Shown here one piece after another: positions 14,710-24,373 of a stretch of 64,000 nucleotides of DNA (the stretch's first letter is position 1; every line of letters starts with the position of its first letter). The stretch is taken from positions 310,001 through 374,000 of the forward strand of contig CAWBYA010000004.1 in NCBI GenBank assembly GCA_963792895.1. Reading direction: 5' to 3'. Source of the stretch: UBA6912 sp963792895. Lineage in GTDB: Bacteria; Actinomycetota; Acidimicrobiia; Spongiisociales; UBA5794. The notes under the pieces are model-generated. The model saw only the letters and a list, made by a program, of their open reading frames with translations, ran no database searches and was not told where the DNA came from. The translations under genes and the position numbers were made by a program.

Positions 14710-14869
14710 GCTCGATTTCCTTTCAGCGTGCGCGCGGAGTGTACCGGACCTCGTTGCGCTCTCTGACCACCGCGAATAGGGCCCTTCTTGTACCGGTTCC
14801 GGGCCTACACTGGCCAACGGCCCGGCTTCAAGTGTGCGCCGGGCGCACGGCCAGAGGAGGCAGGTCGAG

Positions 14870-16593
14870 TTGGAACACGGCGAGAGCGAAGCCCATCAGC
14901 TCCGCGCCACGGTGCGGATGCTCGAGGAGGAGGTCGCAGTGCTGCGGCGGCGGCTCCAGGACGCACCGCGGCGCGTTCGTGTGCTCGAAGAGCGCCTCCT
15001 CGAGACCAAGAACAAGCTCGCCCAAGCCGCCGCCCAGAACCAGAAGCTCAGCGCCGTCCTCGAGGAGACCCGGGAACAGCTCGCCCTGCTCCGCGAGGAG
15101 GTCGAGAAGCTCACCTCCCCTCCCAACCCCTTCGGTACGCTGCTCGCGCGTCAACGAAGACGGGACTGCAGACGTCCACACCTCGGGTCGCAAGCTTCGC
15201 GTGAACGTCGAGCCCAGCATCGAGATCAAGGCGCTCGAAGTCGGCCAGGAAGTGCTGCTCAACGAGGCCTACAACGTGATCGACATCCGGGAGTTCGACG
15301 TGGTGGGAGAGGTCGTGACCGTGAAGGAGCGGCTCGACGAGCGCCGCATCGTCATCTTGGGCCGCGCCGACGAGGAACGAGTCGTCGAGATCGCCGCACC
15401 GATGCGCAACGAGCTCATTCGGGTCGGCGACCACGTCCGGATGGACCCCCGCACCGGACTGATCTTCGAGCGTCTGATCCGACCTGAAGTCGAGGAACTG
15501 GTGCTCGAAGAAGTCCCAGATGTGACGTACGAGGACATCGGTGGGCTCACCGACCAGATCGTCGCTATCCAAGACGCCGTCGAGCTGCCGTACATCCACA
15601 AAGAGCGCTTCGACGAATACTGCACTGGCCCCGCCCAAGGGGGTGCTGCTGTACGGCCCTCCGGGCTGCGGCAAGACCCTCATCGCCAAGGCCGTCGCCA
15701 ACAGCCTCGCCAAGGCCGTCGCCGCCAAAGAGGGAAACGAAGACACCCGCAGCTACTTCCTGAACATCAAGGGACCGGAGCTCCTCAACAAGTACGTCGG
15801 GGAGACCGAGCGTCAGATCCGCCTCATCTTCCAACGCGCCAAGGAGAAGTCGGACGAGGGTGTGCCAGTCATCGTGTTCTTCGACGAGATGGACTCGCTG
15901 TTCCGTACCAGGGGAACCGGGGTGTCGTCCGACGTCGAGTCGACGATCGTGCCGCAGCTGCTGTCCGAGCTGGACGGGGTCGAGACACTGAAGAACGTCA
16001 TCGTGATCGGCGCCTCCAACCGCGAGGATCTCATCGATCCCGCCATTCTCCGTCCCGGGCGCCTCGACGTGAAGGTCAAGATCGAGCGACCCAACGAGGA
16101 CGCCGCCCGTCAGATATTCCGCATCTACCTGGTCGAGCACTTGCCCTACAACGCAGAAGAGCTCGAACGTCACGGTGGCGACGTCGGGACGCTCGTTGAT
16201 GCGCTCATCGACATCGTCGTAGACCGGATGTACGACACCTCGGACCACAACCGGTTCCTCGAGGTGACGTACGCCAACGGCGACCGCGAGGTGCTCTACT
16301 TCAAAGACTTCTCGAGCGGGGCGATGATCGAGAACATCGTGAGCCGGGCCAAGAAGGATGCCATCAAGCGTGAGATCGCAGGGGATCTACCGGGGCTGAA
16401 GGCTGATGACCTCGTGAATGCCATCGTGCAGGAGTTCAAGGAGCACGAGGATCTGCCGAACACGACGAACCCGGACGACTGGGCGCGGATCTCGGGCAAG
16501 AAGGGCGAGCGGATCGTATACGTCCGAACCCTCATCGAGGGCGATGGCGACAGCCGCACCATCGAGGCCGTGACGCCCGGCCAGTACCTGTGA
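14870..16593 (+). CDS. mpa: Proteasomal AAA ATPase Mpa/ARC, interrupted by two frameshifts
   Basis: This ring ATPase unfolds pupylated proteins into the 20S proteasome. TTG 14870 follows AGAGGAGG. The N-terminal coiled coil (RATVRMLEEEVAVLRRRL) recruits Pup, then OB domains (ADVHTSGRKLRVNVEPSIEI), Walker A GPPGCGKT, Walker B VIVFFDEMDSLF and arginine-finger RPGRLD. The C-terminus is GQYL, the tail that docks into the alpha ring. The frame shifts near 15141-15152 and 15618-15628. Removing one base at each restores 573 residues, a normal length, so I think these are sequence errors. Confidence 0.9.
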
Positions 16594-16603
16594 CGAGGCA
16601 CTA

Positions 16604-18090
16604 GTGGCGCTTGCCAAGGTGCTCGGCACCGAGACCGAGTACGGCATCACGGTCCGCAACCAGGCCGAGTTCAACCCGGTGCTCGCTTCGAGCACGCTCA
16701 TCAACTCGTACCGCGGCGGCAGGGCGCGTATCCAATGGTCGTTCGACGAGGAGTCGCCGGGCAGGGACGCCCGCGGTTTCGGCTACGAGGACGCCCTCCC
16801 TGCTCGAACTCGAAACCGGTCTCGTCAACGTCGTGCTCACCAACGGTGCCCGGCTCTACGTCGACCACGCTCACCCCGAGTACTCGACGCCGGAGTGCGC
16901 CGACCCGCTGGAAGCTGCCCTGTACGACAAGGCCGGCGAGGCGATCATGGCTCAGGCGGTCGATGCCGCACGGTCGATGATGCCGGAGACCGAGCGCATG
17001 TTCGTCCACAAGAACAACAGCGACGGCAAGGGCAACTCGTACGGGGCTCATGAGAACTACCTCGTCGCCAGGGCGGTTCCCTTCGGCGACATCGTTCGCC
17101 ACTTCACGGGCTTCCTCGTCACTCGCCAGGTCTTCACCGGGGCCGGCAAGATCGGCTCGGAGAACGGGCGACCGGACGTCGACTTCCAGATCACCCAGCG
17201 GGCCGACTTCTTCGAGGAGGAAGTCGGCCTCGAGACGACCCTGAAGCGGCCGATCATCAACACGCGCGACGAACCTCACGCCGACTCGTCGAAGTACCGC
17301 AGGCTGCACGTGATCATCGGCGACGCCACCCGGTCGGAAATGCAGACCTTCCTCAAGCTCGGTTCTGCGACCCTCATCCTCAATGCACTCGAGGATGGCG
17401 CGCTGCCCGAAGCGCTGCTCGTCGCCGATCCCGTGCACGCAACCTGGGGCGTGAGCCACGACCTGACGCTGACTCGGCCGATCGAGATGGATGACGGTCG
17501 GACGATGACCGCTATCGAAGCACAGTGGCAGTATCTCGAGTGGGCCAAGAAGTATGTGAACGTCGAGCGATCTCGACGCGGTCTTCGGCGACGTCGTGCA
17601 GGTCTGGGAGGAGGTGCTCACCGACCTCGAGCGCAACCCGTTGCTGCTCGCCGACCGCCTGGACTGGGTGGCGAAGTACCGGCTCCTGCTGGGCTACCGG
17701 GACCGGGACGACCTGGAGTGGACCGACCCGAAGCTGCGACTGCTCGACCTCCAGTACCACGACGTCGACCCCGCTCGTGGTCTGTACGACCGGCTCGTCG
17801 CAGGCGGCCGCATGCAACGGCTCTTCACCGACGAGGAGATCGCACGGGCGACGACGCGCGCCCCGGAACGCACCCGGGCCTACTTTCGCGGTGAGTGTGT
17901 CGCCCGATTCGGCGATGCTCTCGTGGCTGCCAACTGGGACTCGCTCGTCTTCGACACGGGGGAAGATGCACTCAAGCGGGTGCCTATGATGGAGCCACTG
18001 CGGGGAACCAAGGAGATGGTCGGGGCTCTCCTCGATGCCTGTGACACTCCGGCGGCCCTCATACAGGCCCTGGGAGGTAGAGATGGCTGA
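16604..18090 (+). CDS. dop: Pup deamidase/depupylase Dop, interrupted by two frameshifts
   Basis: Dop removes Pup from substrates and deamidates Pup ending in Gln. GTG 16604 gives VLGTETEYGITVRNQ (carboxylate-amine ligase-like fold), then ARLYVDHAHPEYSTPE, FVHKNNSDGKGNSYGAHENY, RPIINTRDEPHAD and LDWVAKYRLLLGYRDRDDLE. The YGI-type start and internal insert distinguish it from PafA. Frames change near 16790-16803 (in a CCCTCCC run) and near 17560-17575; deleting one base at each gives 494 residues, the expected size. The gene overlaps pup by 8 nt. Probable assembly indels rather than a pseudogene. Confidence 0.9.
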
Positions 18091-18277
18091 GCAAGAACGC
18101 AAACAAACGACCGGTCGCGAGACCGAAGCGGAGGCGGTCGAAACCGACGCCGCCGCCACCGATCAAGGAGAGGAGATCACCGAGCGAATCGATGATCTTC
18201 TCGACGAGATCGACTCGGTGCTCGAGGAGAACGCCGAGGAGTTCGTGAAGAACTACGTCCAGAAGGGCGGCGAGTGA
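18083..18277 (+). CDS. pup: Prokaryotic ubiquitin-like protein Pup
   Basis: Pup has 64 residues and is intrinsically disordered, rich in Glu, Asp and Thr. The C-terminal helix (ITERIDDLLDEIDSVLEENA) binds the Mpa coiled coil, and the end is FVKNYVQKGGE. The terminal Gly-Gly-Glu is already the ligation-ready form, so Dop would not need to deamidate it. It is translated from the ATG inside the dop terminus, with GGAGG just upstream, and couples to prcB by GTGA. Confidence 0.95.
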   Translation: MAEQERKQTTGRETEAEAVETDAAATDQGEEITERIDDLLDEIDSVLEENAEEFVKNYVQKGGE

Positions 18278-19068
18278 GCCGCAGCCTCGACCCGCCGCAC
18301 CTCTCGCTCGACACGACGACTCCCGACCCGAGCTTCGCCTCGCTGTTGCAGCGCAATGGGCTCGATCCTGTATGGGAAACGGCGGCTGGTGACCTGCAAG
18401 ACGTGCCGGAAGGCACCACCGTCCTGGCGTTGCGATATGCCGATGGCGTCGTCATGGCCGGTGACCGCCGCGCCACGGCAGGCAACGTCATCGCCCACAA
18501 ACGCGTGCAGAAGGTCTTCGCTGCCGACGAGTTCTCAGCGGTGGCCATATCCGGTACAGCCGGCATGGCGGTCGAGCTCATCAAACTGTTCCAGACCGAG
18601 CTGGAGCACTACGAGAAGATCGAGGGGACCCGTCTCAGTCTCGAGGGCAAGGCCAACTTCCTCGCCCGCCTCGTGCGCAACCACCTCCCGCTGGCTTTCC
18701 AGGGCCTCGTTGTCGTCCCGCTGTTCTGTGGGTACGACGAGCAGGTGGGGGAAGGGCGTCTCTATTCATTCGATGTTGTCGGCGGCCGTTACGAGGAGCA
18801 GGATTACGCCGCTACCGGCTCAGGAGGCCAGGAAGCCAAGTCCTTCCTGAAGGCGACATATGCCGCCAACGTCGACGAGGCCACCGCACTGCGCCTCGCT
18901 GTCGAGGCGCTGGTGGCTGCAGCCGAGGAGGATGCTGCCACCGGTGGCCCGGATGTGCGGCGTGGCATCTTCCCCAACGTCGTGACGGTCACGTCGACGG
19001 GTCTCGCCGAGCTTGGAGACGACCGGCTCGCCGAGATCGCGTCCTCCGTGCTGGAGGCAAGACCATGA
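18274..19068 (+). CDS. prcB: 20S proteasome beta subunit PrcB
   Basis: The protein has 264 residues. A propeptide of about 47 residues is cleaved before Thr48 (EGTTVLALRYADGVVMAGDR), exposing the N-terminal nucleophile; the conserved Asp and Lys partners lie in GVVMAGDRRAT and VIAHKRVQKV, and the Ser-rich loop in YAATGSGGQEA. It forms the inner proteolytic rings of the 20S core. The GTG start overlaps the pup stop and the stop overlaps prcA. Intact. Confidence 0.95.
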   Translation: MSRSLDPPHLSLDTTTPDPSFASLLQRNGLDPVWETAAGDLQDVPEGTTVLALRYADGVVMAGDRRATAGNVIAHKRVQKVFAADEFSAVAISGTAGMAVELIKLFQTELEHYEKIEGTRLSLEGKANFLARLVRNHLPLAFQGLVVVPLFCGYDEQVGEGRLYSFDVVGGRYEEQDYAATGSGGQEAKSFLKATYAANVDEATALRLAVEALVAAAEEDAATGGPDVRRGIFPNVVTVTSTGLAELGDDRLAEIASSVLEARP

Positions 19069-19745
19069 GCCTCCCGTTCTACGTCCCACCAGAGCAGCTC
19101 ATCAAGGACAGGGCCGAGTTCGCCCGCAAGGGCATCGCTCGGGGGCGCCCGATCGTCGTTATGGAGTACGCCGATGGCGTGCTGCTCGTCGGTGAGAATC
19201 CGTCCGGCTCACTGAACAAGCTCGGCGAGATCTACGACCGCATTGCTTTCGCAGGTGTCGGGCGCTTCAACGAGTTCGAGATGCTCCGCGTCGGTGGAAT
19301 CCGATACGCCGACATGAAGGGGTTCTCGTACGGCCGCACGGACGTGACCGCCAAGGGACTTGCCAACGCCTATGCCCAGACGCTCGGTCAGATCTTCACC
19401 CACGAGGTGAAGCCGTACGAAATCGAGGTGATGGTCGCCGAGGTGGGTGAACAGGCCGGAGCAACGCAGATCTACCGCATCCAGTTCGACGGCACCCTCA
19501 GCGCGGTGGAGTCCTTCGGGGCGATGGGCGGGGGCGAGGAGCGGCTCACCTCACTGCTCGAAGAACGCTACGAGCCCGGCGTCGACCTCGCGGCTGCGTT
19601 GCGCACGGCGGCATCCGTCATCGAGGAAGCCGACGAGCGGAGCATCGACCCGAGCGACTGGGAAGCGGGCGTGCTCGACCGCACGAGGCCGCGCCGCAAG
19701 TTCCATAGGCTCACGGGCGACGACATCGCTTCCGCCAGGGCCTGA
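19065..19745 (+). CDS. prcA: 20S proteasome alpha subunit PrcA
   Basis: The protein has 226 residues. The N-terminus (MSLPFYVPPEQLIKDRAEFARKGIARG) forms the gate and the H0 helix of alpha subunits; the core follows with VVMEYADGVLLVGENPS and FNEFEMLRVGGIRYAD. It forms the outer rings that receive the Mpa GQYL tail. The lack of an N-terminal Thr and the intact H0 helix separate it from PrcB. ATGA overlap with prcB implies 1:1 coupling. Confidence 0.95.
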   Translation: MSLPFYVPPEQLIKDRAEFARKGIARGRPIVVMEYADGVLLVGENPSGSLNKLGEIYDRIAFAGVGRFNEFEMLRVGGIRYADMKGFSYGRTDVTAKGLANAYAQTLGQIFTHEVKPYEIEVMVAEVGEQAGATQIYRIQFDGTLSAVESFGAMGGGEERLTSLLEERYEPGVDLAAALRTAASVIEEADERSIDPSDWEAGVLDRTRPRRKFHRLTGDDIASARA

Positions 19746-19761
19746 ACGCTCGGCTACGCGC

Positions 19762-20133
19762 TCAGTAGACCGCTACGAGGCGCATCACCCACAGCGCTGC
19801 GAGCACCACGCCGACGACGAGCGCCACTATCCGGAGTTCGAAGGGTGTCCCTTCGTGCGTGCGGTCGGGTTCTGGTTCTTCTGGCGGAAGCACGGCGTTG
19901 ATCTCGGCGTCGAGGAGGAGGTGGCTCGCCTCTTCGACCCTGTCGCTCAGAACCCAGAGCTGCGTCTCGGCAAACGAACCCACCGTCATGGGGTAGGGCC
20001 CGAGCGCATCGCCGTGGATGCGGACTTCGATGCCCTCCGATTGGAGACGAGCGGCAAGGATGCGCGCCGTGTTGACGTCACCGACGGTTGCGAGGCGAAC
20101 AAACCGTGCCGGGTGGGACTGCTGATCGAGCAT
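19762..20133 (-). CDS. DUF2007-type signal-transducing-like protein with a C-terminal helix
   Basis: The protein has 123 residues. The first 75 (FVRLATVGDVNTARILAARL, SEGIEVRIHG, QLWVLSDRVEEASHLLLD) match the small alpha/beta DUF2007 domain, which resembles PII-like and ACT folds. A Pro/Glu linker (LPPEEPEPDRTHEG) leads to one C-terminal transmembrane helix (FELRIVALVVGVVLAALWVM). It is on the strand opposite to the proteasome genes, between prcA and pafA. Whether it relates to the proteasome is unknown. Confidence 0.7.
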   Translation of the reverse strand: MLDQQSHPARFVRLATVGDVNTARILAARLQSEGIEVRIHGDALGPYPMTVGSFAETQLWVLSDRVEEASHLLLDAEINAVLPPEEPEPDRTHEGTPFELRIVALVVGVVLAALWVMRLVAVY

Positions 20134-20210
20134 GACCCCATTCTGGTCGTCGGCGCGCCACAAGGTGAGCAGTCGCCGATCTGCGGACCCGAGGGTATTC
20201 GGCGACGCCG

Positions 20211-20496
20211 CTATGGGGTCACGACGACGGTCACCGTACCTTCGAAGGTGTCGTCCGTGGATCCTTTCGAGTAGGCGACACCCACATCGAGGACGGAGCG
20301 CCCAGGAGGCGTCTCGGTCGCGTCCACGTGGAACCGGGCGACACCCGTCGTCCGGGTTCGGGCGAACGAAGACGACGAAGTTGGAAGCGGCCGGCGTGGG
20401 CCCGGTGTACGGCACCTCGCCCCGGGTGCCTGCGCCGGTGCCGAGCTCGATCTCGCCGGTCAGCTGGGTCGAATCGTCGCCCGAGCCCCCGCTGGG
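20211..20496 (-). pseudogene. Frameshifted gene for a small secreted-type protein
   Basis: Two consecutive frames read as one beta-rich protein: STQLTGEIELGTGAGTRGEV, PYTGPTPAASNFVVFVRPNP, then after a shift near 20343 GVARFHVDATETPPGR, SVLDVGVAYSKGSTDDTFEG and TVTVVVTP before the stop at 20211. An in-frame TGA at about 20497-20499 cuts off the N-terminus, so no signal peptide or start is visible. It could be a decayed gene or one with sequence errors. I do not recognise a family. Confidence 0.4.
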
Positions 20497-20546
20497 TCAA
20501 CTGGCGGGCTGCGTGCGATGTCGCTGGCTCCGGGTACGCTGGCACC

Positions 20547-21902
20547 GTGCAACGACGCATCTTCGGCATCGAGACCGAGTACGGCGTGACGTGCACCCTG
20601 AGGGGGCAGCGTCGCCTGTCGCCGGATGAGGTAGCCCGCTACCTGTTCCGGAGGGTGGTGAGTTGGGGACGTTCTTCGAACGTGTTCCTCGAGAATGGCG
20701 CGCGCCTGTATCTCGACGTCGGCAGCCATCCGGAGTACGCCACGCCGGAGTGCGACAGCCTGTACGACGTCGTGGCGCATGACAAGGCCGGTGAGCGCAT
20801 CCTCGAGTCTCTGCTCCGCTCGGCCGAGCAGCGCTTGGAGGAGGAAGGCATTCGCGGCCAGATCTACCTCTTCAAGAACAACACCGACTCGGCGGGCAAC
20901 TCGTATGGGTGTCACGAGAACTACCTGGTGGGTCGGCACGGCGACTTCCAGCGCATCATCGACACGCTCATACCGTTCTTCGTCACCCGTCAGATCTACT
21001 CGGGTGCAGGGAAGCTGCTCCAGACAGCACGGGGCACCGTGTTCTGCCTTGCCCAGCGAGCCGAGCACATCTGGGAGGGGATCTCCTCCGCCACGACCCG
21101 CAGCCGCCCCATCATCAACACCCGGGACGAGCCCCATGCTGACGCCGAGCGCTACCGACGACTGCACGTCATTGCCGGTGACTCGAACATGTCCGAGTAC
21201 ATCACGTTCGTGAAGATCGGCACCACCGCGGCGCTCCTCCAGATGCTCGAGGATGATGTCGTGTTCCGGGATCTGAGCCTCGAGAACCCGATCAGGGCCA
21301 TCAGGGAGATCTCTCACGACCTCACGTGCCGGCGGAGAGTTCGCCTCGCCAACGGCCGAGAGCTGTCTGCGCTCGATGTGCAGTGGGAGTATCTCGAGAG
21401 GGCGATGCGGTACGCCCGAACGGTCGGCTTTCCTGCCCAGGTTGAGCGGTCGATCGAAATGTGGGAGTACCTCCTCACGGGTCTCGAGAAGGACCCGCTC
21501 TCGCTGCACCGCGAGGTCGATTGGGTCTCCAAGTACCGAGTGATGGACCAGTACCGCGAGAAGCGCGGCCTGCCGATGTCGTCGCCGCAGATAGCCCTGG
21601 TCGACCTGAGCTACCACGATGTCAATCGTGAGCGTGGCCTGTACTACGTGCTGCAACGGCGCGGCCTGGTCGAGCGGGTCGTCACCGATGACGCCATCTC
21701 CCGGGCGACCACTCATCCACCTGCCACCACTCGGGCCCGTCTGCGCGGTGCCTTCATCAAAGCTGCGAAGGCGAGAAAACGCGACTTCACCGTGGATTGG
21801 GTGCACCTCAAGCTCAACGACCAGGCGCAACGCACCGTTCTGTGCAAGGACCCGTTTCGCGCTACGGACGAGCGCGTCGACAAGCTCATCGCGAGCTTGT
21901 AG
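20547..21902 (+). CDS. pafA: Pup-protein ligase PafA
   Basis: PafA activates the Pup C-terminal Glu with ATP and links it to substrate lysines. It has 451 residues from GTG 20547: MQRRIFGIETEYGVTC at the start, then NGARLYLDVGSHPEYATPEC, YLFKNNTDSAGNSYGCHENY, RPIINTRDEPHADAE and VDWVSKYRVMDQYR. The size and the IETEYGVTC start are those of PafA rather than Dop. It is intact, unlike the upstream dop. It probably has its own promoter between the opposing fragment and 20547. Confidence 0.95.
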   Translation: MQRRIFGIETEYGVTCTLRGQRRLSPDEVARYLFRRVVSWGRSSNVFLENGARLYLDVGSHPEYATPECDSLYDVVAHDKAGERILESLLRSAEQRLEEEGIRGQIYLFKNNTDSAGNSYGCHENYLVGRHGDFQRIIDTLIPFFVTRQIYSGAGKLLQTARGTVFCLAQRAEHIWEGISSATTRSRPIINTRDEPHADAERYRRLHVIAGDSNMSEYITFVKIGTTAALLQMLEDDVVFRDLSLENPIRAIREISHDLTCRRRVRLANGRELSALDVQWEYLERAMRYARTVGFPAQVERSIEMWEYLLTGLEKDPLSLHREVDWVSKYRVMDQYREKRGLPMSSPQIALVDLSYHDVNRERGLYYVLQRRGLVERVVTDDAISRATTHPPATTRARLRGAFIKAAKARKRDFTVDWVHLKLNDQAQRTVLCKDPFRATDERVDKLIASL

Positions 21903-22097
21903 TTGCGATTCGGTGCATCGCCCCGGTTTCGCTGAGGCAAGGAGTGGCCCGGCCGCAGTCCGGCGCGGTGAGGGTCTCCACGTTGCGCTGCCAACACACG
22001 AAGCGCAGATCCAGATCGAACAGAGCGGGGTCCTGGATGGCGCGCCGCCGGGCGAGGTGCTTCCCCTTGTCCTTGTGGGTGGATACTCTGCGCGGGA

Positions 22098-23024
22098 ATG
22101 CAGAAAGTCATCGAGCGGATTCTCAACCTGCTCGCCTTCCTCCTCACCGCTGATCGGCCCGTCACTGCCGACGAGATCCGCACCACGGTCGCCGGCTACC
22201 AACAAGCCGGTGACGATGCCTGGCGGCGGATGTTCGAGCGCGACAAGGATCTCCTCCGGCGGCTGGGCATACCGCTCGAGTTGCGTCCGACCGATGCCTG
22301 GGAGGTGGAGCACGGCTACGTCGTGCCCGCCGACGACTACGCCCTGCCCGACCCTGGTCTCACAGACGAGGAGCGCGCTGCGCTGTGGCTCGCCGCCCAA
22401 GTGGTGAGGATCGGGGGGAGGCCGCAGGGGCCCGATGCGCTGTTCAAGCTCGGTGGAGCGCCGCTGACGGCATCCGGGGAGCCGCTGTCCGCCGATCTCG
22501 GCACGAATGCGGATGATCTCGCCGAGGCGTTCGCCGCCGTCTCAGAGCGGCGGAGCCTGAGGTTTGGCTACCGGGGATCGGCCCGGAGCATTCGCCCGTA
22601 CGGCCTCGTCCACCGCAGGGGACATTGGTACGTCGTCGGCCCGGAGAACGATTCACCTGCAGTGATCAAGGCGTTCCGTCTCGATCGCACCGAAGGCCTC
22701 GAAGCTGCAGGGTCGGCGGGCGAGTTCGTGAGGCCTGAGGGCTTCCGTGCGTCGGATGCGATCCCCGATGCGCCGTGGGAGGCCGGGGGAGAGGACGTCA
22801 TCGCCACGGTCCGGTTCGATGCGCCGATGGCGTGGTGGGCGAGAAGGCAGCTCACGGCGGCCGCGACGGTCACCGAGCATGGAGACGGTTCATTCGACGC
22901 CACGCTCCCCGTGGCCAATCCGGAGGCGTTCATCGGTTGGGTGCTCGCCTTCGACGACCATGCGGCGATCCTCGCGCCACCCGAGCTCCGTGACCGCCTC
23001 CTCGCCAGGGTCGGCGCCGCATGA
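22098..23024 (+). CDS. pafB: WYL-domain transcriptional regulator PafB
   Basis: The protein has 308 residues. The N-terminal winged helix (VIERILNLLAFLLTADRPVT, RMFERDKDLLRRLGIPLE) binds DNA, and the WYL domain follows (RRSLRFGYRGSARSIRPYGL, HRRGHWYVVGPE) and then a C-terminal WCX region. PafB and PafC form the complex that drives the LexA-independent DNA-damage response in mycobacteria and is encoded beside pafA, as here. The stop overlaps pafC by ATGA. The 195 bases after pafA hold its promoter and nothing else that I can support. Confidence 0.9.
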   Translation: MQKVIERILNLLAFLLTADRPVTADEIRTTVAGYQQAGDDAWRRMFERDKDLLRRLGIPLELRPTDAWEVEHGYVVPADDYALPDPGLTDEERAALWLAAQVVRIGGRPQGPDALFKLGGAPLTASGEPLSADLGTNADDLAEAFAAVSERRSLRFGYRGSARSIRPYGLVHRRGHWYVVGPENDSPAVIKAFRLDRTEGLEAAGSAGEFVRPEGFRASDAIPDAPWEAGGEDVIATVRFDAPMAWWARRQLTAAATVTEHGDGSFDATLPVANPEAFIGWVLAFDDHAAILAPPELRDRLLARVGAA

Positions 23025-23956
23025 CCAGCCCGAAGACTGCGCGGAGGCTGAACCGGATCCTGGGCATGCTGCCGTGGGTGATCGCCAATCCGGGGGTCAC
23101 CGTCGACGAGGTGTGCAAACGATTCGGGTACACGCGGACCCAACTCCTGGCCGACCTCGACCTCGTGTTCGTCTGCGGCCTCCCCGGCTACGGCCCGGGG
23201 GATCTCATGGTCGCCTACGTCGACGAGGACGAGGTCGTCGTCGAGATGGCGGACTACTTCTCGGCTCCCTTGCGGCTCACCCCGCCCGAAGCGCTCAGCT
23301 TGCTCGCTTCCGGCATGGCGCTCGTGTCGACCGGCCAGGCTCCCGCTGCGCTCGAACGGGCAGTCGACAAGCTCAGCCGAACCGTGCTGCCCGACGCCGC
23401 CGACGCCCTCTCCGTCGACCTCAGCGAGCCGGACTTCGTCGGGGACCTGCGTGCCGCCGCTGCGGACGGCACCGTCGTTCGGATGACGTACACGTCACTC
23501 GCCGGGGCGCAGACCACGACGCGCGACATCGAACCATGGTCTGTGTTCTCCACCATGGGGAACTGGTACGTGACCGCTCACTGCAGGCTCGCTGGTGCCG
23601 AGCGCGTCTTTCGGATCGATCGTATTCGTTCGGTTGCCGTCACCGACGAGCATTTCACGCCACCGTCGAACCCACCTCCACCCATCGTCTCCTACACGCC
23701 GAGCGACTCGGACGTGCGAGCCGTGATCCGGCTCGGGCCGCGGGCGAGGTGGGTCGTCGACTACTACCCCGTAGAGATCGTCGGCGACGAAGGCGACGAC
23801 GGCGCACTCACGGTTCAGTTCTCGACGAGCGACGCAACGGTGGCTGCCCGGCTGCTGCTGCGGCTCGGTGCGGACGCCGAGCTCGTCGAGGGTGAGGCGG
23901 TCGGCGCCAAGGTCGCCGATCTCCGGCGCCGGATCCGCGCCCGCTACGCACGCTGA
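23021..23956 (+). CDS. pafC: WYL-domain transcriptional regulator PafC
   Basis: The protein has 311 residues. It has the same domain order as PafB: N-terminal helix-turn-helix (RRLNRILGMLPWVIANPGVT, FGYTRTQLLADLDLVFVCGL), WYL domain (VRMTYTSLAGAQTTTRDIEP, MGNWYVTAHCRLAGAERVFR) and WCX C-terminus. It is predicted to work as a heterodimer with PafB, activated by a nucleic-acid signal of DNA damage, to induce repair genes. The coupled start supports equal expression. Confidence 0.9.
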   Translation: MTSPKTARRLNRILGMLPWVIANPGVTVDEVCKRFGYTRTQLLADLDLVFVCGLPGYGPGDLMVAYVDEDEVVVEMADYFSAPLRLTPPEALSLLASGMALVSTGQAPAALERAVDKLSRTVLPDAADALSVDLSEPDFVGDLRAAAADGTVVRMTYTSLAGAQTTTRDIEPWSVFSTMGNWYVTAHCRLAGAERVFRIDRIRSVAVTDEHFTPPSNPPPPIVSYTPSDSDVRAVIRLGPRARWVVDYYPVEIVGDEGDDGALTVQFSTSDATVAARLLLRLGADAELVEGEAVGAKVADLRRRIRARYAR

Positions 23957-24007
23957 CCGGCTCTCGGGTGCGTCCGGTCGGCCGACCATCCTCCTACCAT
24001 CGCGTCC

Positions 24008-24373
24008 GTGAACGCCAACCTGACGCTCTCGGAGATCCTCACCATCGCCGTGGTGATTCTCATCGTCTTCGGCCCAGATCGGTTGCCCGAGATGGCGAGG
24101 CGGGCCGGTCAGCTGGTCGCCAGGGTGCGGCAGGCGGCGGGATCGCTGCGCCAGGAGTTCACGAGCGAGTACGAGGAGCTGGCGAAGCCGCTCCAAGACA
24201 TCGAGCGCGACCTGCGGGCGGCCAAAGACGATATCAAGGCGGCTCTCCCGCGGATCGAGGAAGTCCAGCCCTTGCCCGAGGCAGCGCCTCGGGAACCCGC
24301 TCCTGATGGCTCGGCTCCGCCGGATGCCCAATCCGGCGACGAGGACGGAACGGCAGAGACGGCTGCGCCGTGA
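24008..24373 (+). CDS. tatA: Twin-arginine translocase subunit TatA/TatB
   Basis: The protein has 121 residues. A single N-terminal helix (LSEILTIAVVILIVFGPDRLPE) is followed by an amphipathic helix (MARRAGQLVARVRQAAGSLR) and an acidic, proline-rich tail. FGPDRLPE is the hinge of the TatA/B family; the rather long cytoplasmic tail is TatB-like. It builds the protein-conducting patch of the Tat export system. GTG 24008; the stop overlaps tatC by GTGA. Confidence 0.9.
   Translation: MNANLTLSEILTIAVVILIVFGPDRLPEMARRAGQLVARVRQAAGSLRQEFTSEYEELAKPLQDIERDLRAAKDDIKAALPRIEEVQPLPEAAPREPAPDGSAPPDAQSGDEDGTAETAAP

Noticed and set aside
14870..16593. Programmed ribosomal frameshifting in mpa, dop and der
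   Set aside because: The shift sites share no slippery heptamer or downstream structure, homologues are single-frame, and similar shifts occur in unrelated genes of the window; sequence error is simpler.
15541..16593. A separate short AAA ATPase gene beginning within mpa
   Set aside because: Its first codons are antisense-like; the Walker A region is the direct continuation of the upstream OB domains after one base is removed.
21903..22097. A roughly 60-codon minus-strand frame between pafA and pafB
   Set aside because: Composition looks protein-like (ALFDLDLRFVCWQRNVETL), but no start, stop context or family could be supported, and the stretch must hold the pafB promoter.
20460..22400. A 646-codon minus-strand frame opposite pafA and pafB
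   Set aside because: It is the antisense shadow of pafA and pafB; no family resemblance.
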